The translations under genes and the position numbers were made by a program. Below the pieces are notes generated by a model. The model was not told the origin of the DNA. It did not search any database and was given only the letters and a program-made list of their open reading frames with translations. Positions 25,901 through 32,035 of a DNA stretch of 64,000 bases are shown piece after piece. Within the stretch, counting starts at the first letter, position 1; each line of letters starts with the position of its first letter. Source of the DNA: Sinonovacula constricta (Eukaryota; Mollusca; Bivalvia; Cardiida; Solecurtidae). The DNA is taken from contig CM017568.1 in NCBI GenBank assembly GCA_007844125.1, positions 3,869,882-3,933,881 of the forward strand, read 5' to 3'.

Positions 25901-28563
25901 AGTCACCCTGTCCATTCTGACAACTGTATGATACAGCCAGATGGGTCCTGTCTTGAGAATCCCCTCACTTTTAAACAGAGGCACTACAGGTTTGTAGATA
26001 TTGCAGACATATTCGAAGTAGGCCTTTTGCAATTAACTTTTTTGTTTAAGCAAAATGAATGTTGTGACCACAAATAAGTAGTTTTTCAGCTTGTCAACCA
26101 ATCCCATCCACTGTGTAGGTTTAAGCCCCATTTGATGCCAAAAAATAATGGAGTTTTTCTGTCTGACTTTTTTATGATGGTTGTAATGTTTATCCTATAC
26201 TGTGGCCTTACTTCACCACGGCTGGAAGTCGCATAATGACCATTATAGTGTCAATATAACATAGCTATTCAAAATGAGTGCCATAATTGACTGTTGATGG
26301 TAATTATATGTATATTTAAGGGCTTTTTAGACTTTTTACACATTTCTTTCAGGACGTCTTACAAATAAGTAAATAAAGCAGTCAACTGATTTCCATTATG
26401 TGTAATATGTACCAAAATTTCTTAATATTAAGTTAAAAAGCAAATAATTGGAATATGCAATTAACAAATGGCCAATTAAAGTAAAGCCAAAAGCTGGAAT
26501 GACAAGAATCAATAAATATGTCAATTTAATCAGAGTGCTATTTGCAAAAAAATGTAATTCTATGCCAAAAAAAATATTGATATGTTCTACAGAAGTGTTA
26601 GAGCAGATAAGAACACCTCACTCATGCAAAAGCTGTATGTTGCATGGCACTCTCAGGTACATTTGAGCAGTGCATATAATGCATATAGTACAAATAAAGT
26701 AAACAAAAATGCTATGTGACACATTCAAAGAAAATGTCTTTAATGTGGTATATGAAGTTGTCTCCCTTACCTTTATTAAAAAACATGTCTAGGCATAATA
26801 ATGGACTGTTCTAAACAACCTAATTTTAATCATTCTTAAAAAGTGCTCACAAGCGATGGTGGAAAATCGTAAATGCAACCTTTAGCATGTAAAGTATACA
26901 CACATCTGAACAGGTGTAGATTGAAGAAACAGTTTTAAATATCTCTATGAGAAACACCTCAATAGCTATACATTTATAAGGTTGTTGTAAAGAAATATAA
27001 ATCATAATTCATTTTATATCTATTGAAAAGTACTGTACACACTGTGTCTGGCCATGTGGTACGTATATAGTTTGCAATTATGCATCTCCATTTAAAGGTA
27101 GCTTGTGAGCAGATAGCAACTGTAACTAAGGACTTGGGACGGTGCATTGAAGTCACATCATCTTTTCTGATACTTTTCCAACACACCGACAAATTCTTTT
27201 GAGCACTTCTGACTAAGATCTGCTAATTCATTTTGTTTTTTATTTGCAGTGCTGTCTTGTACTTGAACGATGATTTTGAAGGGGGCCAGTTCTTTTTTGC
27301 TCACAAAAACAAGTCAGAACAAGTGAGTTTCATTTAAATAAAATTAACTTTTCTTTTAATTAGGAGAGATTTTTCAATCACCCAAGTATCAGTGTCATGT
27401 TGGCAATAAAGTAATATGTTTGGCTTGCATGTACTCTCTAGATTACATCATACTATTAATCAAACATACTATCAAGCACGTGAAAAGTTGATTGTGCCGT
27501 TCTGTCTGTGTAGATACTTAATAAAACTTAGGAAGAAATCAAGTGGCTCCAGATCAGGCAGCTCTTAGAAGGTGTAGACTGATCTGGATCTACACTATTT
27601 GCTCAAGCTTGATCAAATTGTGGGTAGTAGGCTAAGAGTTGATTTTCTCACACGACAACCTACATTCAAATAAAGCATACATTTTTAAGGTGTTACAACC
27701 AATTCTGATGTCTGAATTTCTGTTTTTGTTTTTTGTTAGCTTTGATTTCAGTTTCAGCACATTTAGACGATTTGTAATTTAAACATCGGAAGTTACCTTA
27801 ATTAGTCAGAGTTGCTGATTTGTATCCTTATTGAATATTTATAGTTTATGCTCAGTACCCTATTTAAATGTATAATTTTAGTTTACACTCAATAATTTAA
27901 GGTAAATTTTTTGTTTAGGCTCAATAATTTAATGTATATTTTTAGTTGATGCTCTATAATCTGATGTTTATTTAAAGTTAATGTTCAATAATTATCACAA
28001 AGTTGTTTGAGTCCTGGTCAACTCACATATATGAAGGCCTTCCAGCTGATCTGCTGTGTGCCAGTGGGTTTACCTGTACATTTACCTGTACAATCTTGCG
28101 AGTAAGAGATGTATGTTGTCAGAATGGCCAAATTATGGATGCTGCTAAAGCCAACCCTGAGCCCCCTTGACCTCGCCAATATTGGCCTGGCTAAAAATGC
28201 ATTTCATTGTTGCCAATATGACCATAATTGTGTCAACTGTAATTGCAATTTATCTACAAATAACGAACAAATAGAGATTATTCTCCACTACAGGTGTCCC
28301 TGTCACCGAAATGTGGACGCTTTGTGGCTTTCAATGCTGGAGAGTACCATGGTGTGAAAGCAGTCCGCCAAGGCCAGAGGTGTGCTATAGCCATGTGGTT
28401 CACACATGACGCAAACTACATCGAAGTGTCTAGGGTGCATAGCCGGCGCCAACTAGAGCGCCTTGACAAGTTAAACCCGATTGATTCATCTATCCACATA
28501 CAGCCTCCAGAGCAACTGTCAGATATACCTGATGGTAGCATAGACAGTCATGATGAACTATGA
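1809..28563 (+). CDS. P3H: Prolyl 3-hydroxylase (leprecan family), 5'-partial multi-exon gene
   Basis: Family role: these endoplasmic-reticulum Fe(II)/2-oxoglutarate dioxygenases 3-hydroxylate prolines in procollagen. Seen: exons 1809-1934, 2627-2763, 4604-4705, 5230-5412, 7324-7380, 7710-7848, 8778-8853, 9321-9396, 9802-9937, 10431-10535, 11530-11636, 12664-12759 (or 19438-19563), 21746-21896, 25827-25989, 27250-27322 and 28294-28563 all have AG/GT borders and matching phases, giving about 665 residues. The order is end of the helical/TPR region, a degenerate dioxygenase-like copy (5230-9937), a charged linker, then an intact dioxygenase domain with HSD iron ligands, distal His in EYHGVKAV and 2-oxoglutarate Arg in QRCAIAMWF. 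The protein ends HDEL, an ER retention signal. Which of P3H1, 2 or 3 it matches is not decided. As I recall them, vertebrate members have one dioxygenase domain, so the extra copy is unusual. The N-terminus lies outside the window. Confidence 0.87.
2083..2205. repeat. Dispersed repeat, copy 1
   Basis: The segment with 'gtggtatagctctcttg' and 'aggataatgtgac' recurs in diverged form at 2960-3100. Both copies lie in P3H introns. I take them to be copies of an interspersed repeat of unknown class. Confidence 0.45.
2627..2763 (+). CDS. P3H: P3H exon: last TPR-like helices
   Basis: The acceptor is tatttcag and the donor is gtaagt; phase 1 in, phase 0 out. It encodes ENYLQKASKSIASFLLFHP and then NNKQYYMDHLGF, which resembles the 'cAk.yLl.hPdd..v..N..YY' helix pair of the family. 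Confidence 0.85.
2764..4603. other. P3H intron without recognised gene
   Basis: Apart from the repeat copy at 2960-3100, this 1.8-kb intron shows only AT-rich sequence. A splice-acceptor-like cttccag at 3491-3497 opens a short frame, but its phase does not fit either neighbouring exon. Confidence 0.4.
2960..3100. repeat. Dispersed repeat, copy 2
   Basis: It shares 'agctctcttg', the caaatataag-type stretch, 'caggataatgtgac' and a 'ggtgttaaa' stretch with 2083-2205, in the same orientation. Copy 2 also holds a short palindrome (gtggtataccac). Confidence 0.45.
4604..4705 (+). CDS. P3H: P3H exon: linker after TPR region
   Basis: This is a 102-nt exon, phase 0 at both ends, with donor gtaaag. 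It encodes a helical, charged stretch (SAVKYVNCWREIDKSLDFV, ending LPQDE). It joins in frame to the exons on either side. Confidence 0.75.
5230..5412 (+). CDS. P3H: P3H exon: start of degenerate dioxygenase-like copy
   Basis: This is a 183-nt exon, phase 0 at both ends, with donor gtatgg. It contains GNDRFAADGMIREDQCLVLL, which is the same segment as ERFVADGLSTDGECNQLI in the exon at 11530. Both correspond to the 'R.vlD.vLs..eC..L' helix that opens the family's dioxygenase domain. Confidence 0.85.
6264..7190. repeat. Dispersed repeat with internal ~140-bp subrepeats
   Basis: It begins with a 'ttttatacgcccgtc...gacgtgttatgggatcaccc' head, followed by several diverged repeats of the motif 'tatcaaagcaattgacttgaaact...gagtgcagtgcacaagaacc'. 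I recall this head and layout from a family common in bivalve genomes, but that was not checked. Short open frames in it are incidental. Confidence 0.55.
7324..7380 (+). CDS. P3H: P3H exon: short segment of degenerate copy
   Basis: This is a 57-nt exon, phase 0 at both ends, with acceptor ttacag and donor gtaagt. Its PDKLGIQKINLQKTL aligns with SEKFQGLNISRTLK of the exon at 19438. The GDGY loop present in the catalytic copy is missing here. Confidence 0.7.
7710..7848 (+). CDS. P3H: P3H exon: first barrel strands of degenerate copy
   Basis: The acceptor is cttccag and the donor is gtattt; phase 0 in, phase 1 out. It encodes DYDVSLRLFVRASDVLAAYF, then IQEAHIVCIPS. It aligns with the exon at 21746 (LLLDISENGRLLVEKYF, THLVCRTAV) and has the same phases. 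Confidence 0.8.
7977..8492. repeat. Minisatellite, ~40-45-bp unit
   Basis: Imperfect tandem copies of 'gtaattcatattcaagtcgcaaaggggacaca' with unit length varying around 40-45 bp, about twelve copies. It lies in the P3H intron between 7848 and 8778. Confidence 0.8.
8778..8853 (+). CDS. P3H: P3H exon: degenerate copy, iron-ligand segment lost
   Basis: The acceptor is gattcag and the donor is gtaagg; phase 1 in, phase 2 out. It encodes VDIPSDCFLQEDGACRDE, the counterpart of PVHSDNCMIQPDGSCLEN in the exon at 25827. The His-x-Asp iron ligands are absent (IPS), so this copy should not bind iron in the usual way. Confidence 0.8.
9321..9396 (+). CDS. P3H: P3H exon: degenerate copy, central strand
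   Basis: Phase 2 in, phase 0 out, with donor gtatgg. ALVFLSSLKDGDGYLSFT aligns with AVLYLNDDFEGGQFFFA of the exon at 27250. A second in-frame donor (gtacag) six bases upstream would drop two codons. Confidence 0.8.
9802..9937 (+). CDS. P3H: P3H exon: end of degenerate barrel
   Basis: The acceptor is gcctgtag and the donor is gtaatg; phase 0 in, phase 1 out. FGRIVGFSSESYHLV and HGERCSLVVHLTLDE align with CGRFVAFNAGEYHGV and QGQRCAIAMWFTHD of the last exon. The distal His and the Arg position are kept although the HxD motif is lost. Confidence 0.83.
10431..10535 (+). CDS. P3H: P3H exon: charged linker between the two copies
   Basis: Phase 1 at both ends, with donor gtaatg. It encodes a lysine/glutamate-rich helix (SIVEEKRKKDWLKDDSKDIL) and continues in frame into GVKIVMGEKEL at 11530. 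It has no evident counterpart in the duplicated block. Confidence 0.75.
11530..11636 (+). CDS. P3H: P3H exon: start of catalytic dioxygenase domain
   Basis: The acceptor is aaatttcag and the donor is gtatga; phase 1 in, phase 0 out. It encodes GVKIVMGEKELMGAERFVAD and then a conserved Cys-containing helix (GECNQLIQLAQ). Confidence 0.87.
12664..12759 (+). CDS. P3H: P3H exon, version A of a duplicated exon
   Basis: This is a 96-nt exon, phase 0 at both ends, with acceptor cttcatag and donor gtataa. It encodes GVSGNGYHGNRSPHTVREL and TGLEVVRVTQ, matching the family segment 'GDGY.G..SPHT..E.f.G..v'. The exon at 19438 encodes the same segment with the same phases, so the two could be used alternatively. 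Confidence 0.8.
12790..13410. repeat. Minisatellite, 36-bp unit
   Basis: The core (about 12880-13140) is made of 36-bp units of the form 'attgtacaataatcagagca' plus 'tatctgggtggaattt'. More degenerate copies keeping 'gcacatctgggtgga' run on to about 13410. Unit length divisible by three gives spurious open frames on both strands. Confidence 0.85.
13480..14228. repeat. Minisatellite, ~32-bp unit, left part
   Basis: Degenerate tandem copies related to 'gtgggtagagataaatatag' plus 'gctgagttatat'. The array is interrupted at 14229 by a LINE and resumes at 16729 with closely related units, so both parts were once one array. Confidence 0.75.
14229..16728 (-). mobile_element. 5'-truncated CR1/L2-like non-LTR retrotransposon
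   Basis: This 2.5-kb insertion on the minus strand holds a long reverse transcriptase frame and a 3' untranslated part (14229-14589) ending in a short repeated tail (two copies of an acagtttcaa motif) rather than poly(A). The endonuclease half is missing. The element stops abruptly at about 16728 inside the coding sequence, as expected for 5' truncation during target-primed reverse transcription. It sits within the ~32-bp minisatellite and is flanked by near-identical 68-bp direct repeats (14161-14228 and 16729-16796). The clade assignment is by general resemblance of the RT and its C-terminal part. Confidence 0.82.
14590..16641 (-). CDS. LINE reverse transcriptase, N-terminally truncated
   Basis: A 683-residue open frame with non-LTR reverse transcriptase blocks in order: PTKVLKSF; NYRPVSNLPFLSKLIEK; LDLSAAFDTVDHDILL; SVPQGSCLGPWLYLAY; the catalytic box FADD in VYGFADDHT (most relatives have YADD); the thumb-side HLDYCN region; and a C-terminal end with GPKLWNDLP. 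The frame stays open upstream to about 16724, so the listed start (a GTG codon) is only where this track begins, not a real start. No endonuclease domain is present. The frame has no internal stop, which suggests a recent insertion, although the truncated element cannot mobilise itself. Confidence 0.85.
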   Translation of the reverse strand: MELFESEMKVIVDKHAPEIEKTVICRNPKPWFTGSIKHSKSILRKAERMWRKHKNPNDYEFFKNAMNKYNYELNLEKKRKLSQKVLAFKGDSKKLYNFVTDLTGGKSENPMPTVDNENSLADKFADFFMNKIEQIRDNLKHHKNYKPLPKDVPKFEEFGTLSENDVKKMINSMQTKSCEIDVLPTKVLKSFVTELLPIITTLVNLSLSQGVFPPNWKQAIVRPLLKKLGLELIFSNYRPVSNLPFLSKLIEKAALFYLNKHANEHNLLPKNQSAYRQHHSCESALLRLVNDILAAMENQEVTALIALDLSAAFDTVDHDILLGVLNRQYGICGVVLDWLDSYLRPRSCRVSVNNIMSSARDLTCSVPQGSCLGPWLYLAYAGTIFDIVPPTISVYGFADDHTASKCFKPTPALEAESIAELEEFATQANDWMNSNKLKMNSSKTEHIIFGSAPQLRKLSKDEINICGDKIKRQNTIRYLGAFLDENLTFKHHIKIKCRTAMLSFFRIKNIRKFLTQDATETLVLSLVISHLDYCNVILYGISNCDIAKLQRIQNMCAKLVLNRRKSDSSKQALYDLHWLPIKARIQFKILVYMYNCRVGNAPTYLNDLLTPKVQKRSLRSSSFSVDSYEVPFNKCKTFSDRSFSTIGPKLWNDLPLNIRQCSSVDSFKKHLKTHFFRDYFNLF
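16729..17420. repeat. Minisatellite, 32-bp unit, right part
   Basis: Tandem copies of 'gtgggtgaagttatatgagg' plus 'gtggggttgtat'. Copies are regular up to about 17160. From 17160 to 17400 they lose their register through many small indels, which may be natural decay or sequencing error. Confidence 0.85.
17421..18217. other. P3H intron, no gene recognised
   Basis: Unique-looking AT-rich sequence between the minisatellite and the MITE. Small open frames on both strands show no family resemblance. Confidence 0.35.
18218..18980. mobile_element. Non-autonomous TIR element (MITE), TA target site
   Basis: The left end reads ctgtattttctcacttataa and the right end reads aagtgagaaaatacag, its inverted complement. 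Both are flanked by TA (18216-18217 and 18981-18982). Subterminal 'cttataag' and 'ataagacaagcc' motifs are also inverted. No transposase frame is seen in the 763 bp. TA duplication is typical of Tc1/mariner/pogo-type elements, and the class is inferred from that. Confidence 0.8.
19438..19563 (+). CDS. P3H: P3H exon, version B of a duplicated exon
   Basis: This is a 126-nt exon, phase 0 at both ends, with acceptor cttatag and donor gtttgt. It encodes GVRGDGYVKAEDRTSQGVRY and SPYTKSEKFQGLNISRTLK. It aligns with version A but carries about eight extra residues between the GDGY and SP(H/Y)T motifs. Mutually exclusive use is an inference. If both were spliced in together the segment would occur twice, still in frame. 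Confidence 0.78.
19564..21745. other. P3H intron, no gene recognised
   Basis: 2.2 kb of AT-rich sequence. I see no exon matching the family and no clear transposon. A string of diverged 'ttttgttgt...tgttgcat' phrases near 20090-20280 hints at an old low-complexity repeat. Confidence 0.4.
21746..21896 (+). CDS. P3H: P3H exon: first barrel strands of catalytic domain
   Basis: The acceptor is aaaacag and the donor is gtaggt; phase 0 in, phase 1 out. LLLDISENGRLLVEKYF and YFDYTHLVCRTAV are strongly family-like. Confidence 0.9.
22181..23533. repeat. Dispersed repeat with ~130-140-bp internal subrepeats
   Basis: It starts agctcacctgagcacaaagt and ends ggccatcatggccctcttgt, with about eight imperfect internal copies of 'ccaatcttcatcaaacttgg' ... 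'agaatgtttgtctgcatgaa' ... 'gggtcatgtggggtcaaaaa' ... 'aggtcactaggtca'. I recall this head and tail from abundant mollusc interspersed repeats (unverified). No coding function is indicated. Confidence 0.65.
23733..25328 (-). mobile_element. TIR DNA transposon with decayed pogo/Tigger-like transposase
   Basis: Inverted ends: left 'ctgtgaaagcattttatttc' then gtgggg, right complement 'ctgtgtaaacattttatttc' then gtgggg, with further imperfect matching inside (cgtgggcaag / cgtgg). TA flanks both ends (23731-23732 and 25329-25330). The interior carries a minus-strand transposase relic. At about 1.6 kb with one partial frame the element is probably internally deleted and inactive. Confidence 0.75.
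24685..25165 (-). pseudogene. Transposase remnant (DDE, pogo/Tigger-like)
   Basis: Reading the minus strand from about 25165 gives a DDE-transposase-like stretch (SMFFNHVSSDDF region, VHQGTEFHQLLRENGI). After a frame change it continues with PCTDRLQPLDLTVNHEF, FHRWYSDQV and a C-terminal PTSTLKPLH. The 'P.CTD.LQPLDL.VN..FK' block is typical of DDE transposases of the Tigger/jerky type. The frame is broken at least once and both the DNA-binding half and the start are missing. Confidence 0.65.
25827..25989 (+). CDS. P3H: P3H exon: HxD iron-binding motif
   Basis: The acceptor is tttcacag and the donor is gtttgt; phase 1 in, phase 2 out. An acidic stretch precedes LSHPVHSDNCMIQPDG, which holds the His-x-Asp iron ligands. 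The exon ends QRHYR. Confidence 0.9.
26000..27249. other. P3H intron, no gene recognised
   Basis: AT-rich intron sequence between the HxD exon and the next exon. It includes one 'ttgtctccctta' motif near 26760, a phrase repeated elsewhere in the window. Confidence 0.35.
27250..27322 (+). CDS. P3H: P3H exon: central strand of catalytic domain
   Basis: The acceptor is tatttgcag and the donor is gtgagt; phase 2 in, phase 0 out. It encodes AVLYLNDDFEGGQFFFAHKN, a hallmark strand of prolyl hydroxylase barrels. Confidence 0.9.
27323..28293. other. P3H intron with a small dispersed-repeat fragment
   Basis: Near 27545-27605 lies 'ccagatcaggcagctc...gactgatctggatctacactatttgc'. A related fragment is at about 11445-11480 and another near 28650-28690. 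They look like short copies of one interspersed repeat. Nothing else is recognised. Confidence 0.35.
28294..28563 (+). CDS. P3H: P3H terminal exon: distal His, Arg and HDEL tail
   Basis: The acceptor is ccactacag and the exon reads to a TGA at 28561-28563. It carries the distal iron-ligand His (EYHGVKAV), the 2-oxoglutarate-binding Arg (GQRCAIAMWF) and a C-terminal HDEL. The ER retention reading follows from the established KDEL/HDEL-receptor rule. Confidence 0.92.
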   Translation: MSLSPKCGRFVAFNAGEYHGVKAVRQGQRCAIAMWFTHDANYIEVSRVHSRRQLERLDKLNPIDSSIHIQPPEQLSDIPDGSIDSHDEL

Positions 28564-29060
28564 ATAGGATTTTACACATTTGATATAGATGCATTTGTTC
28601 TATTTCTGCTGTATGTTTTGCTTAGGCTTGATTATTTCATGTTTTATATTTGGAGCTGGTTTGTCTAAATCTACACTGTTTGCTGCATTATTTTTAATTA
28701 GGCCTATATTAGGCCTGATAAATTAATATTATCAGTTGGAAACTCTTGATATATACTATTTGCACCTTTCATTTGGGCCTTACCACTTCATATTTTGAAT
28801 CTCTAACCGCTATATTTTGCAATATTTTGTTTTAAAAAGGGCTTTCACATGGAGCTGGGTAAACATTTACATACTATAGGATAAACAAATGTTCTTTTAT
28901 TAAATATGCCATTTGTATTATATATTATATTTTTGATATGATTGTGTATGCCAAATTGATGGTTTGACGGTCCTGTCCAACAGTTGGTCAACTGCCTAAA
29001 TTAAGAATATTAAACAAGGCTTGTTACTCCTGTAATTGAGGCATTTAATAAATTTAAACT
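28564..29060 (+). other. Likely 3' UTR of P3H
   Basis: AT-rich sequence without a coding signal follows the stop codon. The first canonical AATAAA I see on the + strand after the stop is at 29047-29052, about 485 nt downstream. That makes it a plausible but unproven polyadenylation signal. Confidence 0.4.
29047..29052 (+). promoter_or_regulatory. Candidate polyadenylation signal for P3H
   Basis: The first AATAAA hexamer on the + strand after the P3H stop codon. Position only, with no transcript evidence. Confidence 0.35.
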
Positions 29061-29104
29061 ATAAATGGTCTACAAATTTCAATTTATAAAAATCAGATAC
29101 CTTG

Positions 29105-29235
29105 CGTTAGTCCCAATAGCCAAGTGCATGCATCAACCTCGATAGCCAAGTGCTTGCATTGCCCTTGACAGCCAAGTACCTGCAGCCTTGATAGCCAAGT
29201 GCTTGCATCAGGCTCGATAGCCAAGTGCTTGATTT
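29105..29235. repeat. Short tandem repeat, ~28-bp unit
   Basis: Five to six imperfect copies built around 'gatagccaagtgcttgcat'. Confidence 0.75.
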
Positions 29236-31865
29236 TAATTACCTGATGATGCTTGTTTGAACCTGGTGTATACAGTTTGTTTTCAGTGTTTTGAATTATT
29301 TTCTTTGATGAAAGTCACATATTGAAGATTTACTTTTACACCAGTTGATGCAGACAAAATATAATGCCAGTTTGTGAATATTGAGAATGAAGAAAACTTA
29401 ATGGACATGACCTGAAAACAAATTGGAAAATATATATTCAGTGCCAAAATATAATTTGCTGCCATAATATACTGTACTTTGTCATTTTGTAATATTATCA
29501 ATGATCTTTGTATTATTTTACATTGTGAGTTATGTTGCACTTTTTTTTTTACATCATGTGTACATGTATTATTTTTTTCCTTAGTCATTAGGTTTATATT
29601 CCTCTCACTGTCTGCATGTAAGGGCTGCAATGATTTACTGTTAGATTTAAACCTTCTTTTTCTTTTTTTGATCAGATTCATTCAGATTTTTGTTATTCAT
29701 AATAATTTAAATATGACACCATGTTTTTAACTTTGTTGAAGCACTCATTGCCTTAACTGTTTTTATTGATCAAGTCATGGTTGTGTACTGGGTGCTAACA
29801 ATTACAATGAAAGGTCATATGTAAAGAAGCTTGTTATTAGTGCAGTTTATTTCATCTAATGTCAGCTTAAGTGTTTGTATCCATTTAGAGTCATGAGTTA
29901 CTTGTCTGACATAGAGTAAGATATTTCAGAAAATTTCTTGAGCTTCGTTCATAAAACCATTTAATTCAAGATCCATTCTTTGTCTTTTGTACCCTTTTAA
30001 AAAAAATTCTTATCGGTATTCAAATATTAATCTGAAAGTTATTGTTGTGTAACTTGCAACTTTAAAAAAAAGTGTCCTGGCCACTCGAGGGGTGCACCAC
30101 TGAGGAAACTTTATGCAAGTATCTAGCCAAAAATATGGTTTTTAATGTTTCATGTCCCAGAAGAGAGACTTTTGCATTTAGCCCCTGTTCTGTCTGTCCT
30201 TTTGTATGTGCATCTGTTCATTTGCCATATTTTTGTGTAATATTTGCCAAAATTTCCTTATTATTTACAAGTATTCAACCAAACTTGAACATCAAACTGA
30301 CAAACTCTCAAGGGTGTGTCCCACAGACAACCCTCAAGGTTATGGTCATATTTAATATTGTTTTATCTTTGGGGTCATATTTGTATGTCAGCTAGATAAA
30401 CCAAAGTTTGTATGTTCTCCTATCAGATGATATTCGGTTTCTTGAAGGTTGATTTTTTTATTACCTACTGGATTTTTTTTCTACAGTTGATCAATGAATA
30501 ATGTAACTTTAAAATAAGAATAAACATAATGTAATGTTCTTTCTTCTTTTTTTTTGATAAATCAGATGAAGATATTGAGTTTTTAAGTAGGAGTAGGCAT
30601 CCTGGAAACTTGCTCTAGAACCAAAGATTTTTGTTAAATTATTTACATTTTAACAATTGAGCAAATAATATTGCTAATAACTATAACCACCAAAATGTTG
30701 AGAAAACACCTTTATTTATTCTCGCATGTTATTCATTAGATACCCTCTAATATGAAGATATTTTTAGATTGTCTCCCTTACATTAACACAAGATTAATGG
30801 GATTGTCTCCCTTATATAAGCAATACTTTAATAAATAGTGTCATTGGTGGTGTTGTTGTTTTTAATCATGAACTCAGTTTCTGTAAAGTGTTAGATTTTT
30901 TTGTTAGTTAATAAACTTTTTTGATAACTAATTTGATAGTGATCATGTCAGTTTTCTTTAAGTATGAACACAAAGTCATTTCAGAAAATGTATAAGTAGC
31001 ATTATGAAGCTAAATTCGTGTTACCGATTTCATGTTTTTACAACAATGGGGTACCTTGGTGATATGGAAATTGTCTCCCTTGTAAGTTAATATCCGAGGT
31101 ATTCCAGACAGTAGGTAGGTCCTTTTAGTTGGAATTCTTGGACTTTATTATCTTTTTTTTTGTAGATATTGCAATTACAAACAGTGAAATGTCTTACTTT
31201 TGCATAAATATAAGCTTAAAATTCCTTTACATAATTATAGACATATGTTATTTAAAAAGAAAATGGAAGTGTTTTTTATTATGTTTAACCTGGGTATCAC
31301 AAGAAAAGCGTAAGTCAACATATACTCCATAGCGCACAAGCATAAAAACCGAGTAAAACAAATAAAATGACCTACTTGCATTTAGGGATTAATCAGGGGA
31401 GGACTATTCATTATTGTATCATTGAGAAGCTGATCGTGTCCTGTTTAATTAAGTTCGGTGAATTATAAATATGTATTTTACAAACTGTTTTAGATGCATA
31501 GAATTTGGTTCCTTATATTGTTTCCTTGGCAATTAATTGATCACATGATAGTGTAAATTTTAATGAATAATGAACATAATGTCATATATACATTAAAATT
31601 ATATGTGTATTAAAGGAAATAACTTTGTTTAAGTATATCCTTTTCGCTCCAAATATTACGACTGTTGTAAAACCTGTCACTTTGAAGGAAGTTCCCAAAT
31701 GTCAATATGAGTCTGTTTATATATTGAACAAAATGCTGATATTTATACAATTAGACTTTCTAAAAATCCTAAAAAATAGTCAATCGGTATATCAAGAATT
31801 GACAGTCTCTGAATCTATTTGGAAATGACAATCTATTTAAATATACTCGGTCTGTTTGTCTGTCT

Positions 31866-31867
<2 letters not shown>

Positions 31868-31913
<46 letters not shown>

Positions 31914-31947
31914 CTCTCTCCTCTCCTCTCTCTCTCCTTCTCTCTCT

Positions 31948-31996
<49 letters not shown>

Positions 31997-32035
31997 ACAC
32001 ACACACACACTCTCTCACTCACTCACTCACTCATA
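31868..32035. repeat. CT/CA microsatellite
   Basis: About 125 bp of (CT)n with a few TCC/TTC interruptions, then (CA)n, then (CTCA)n near 32010-32032. Arg/Glu-rich and Ser/Leu-rich open frames here are artefacts of the dinucleotide run. Confidence 0.95.
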
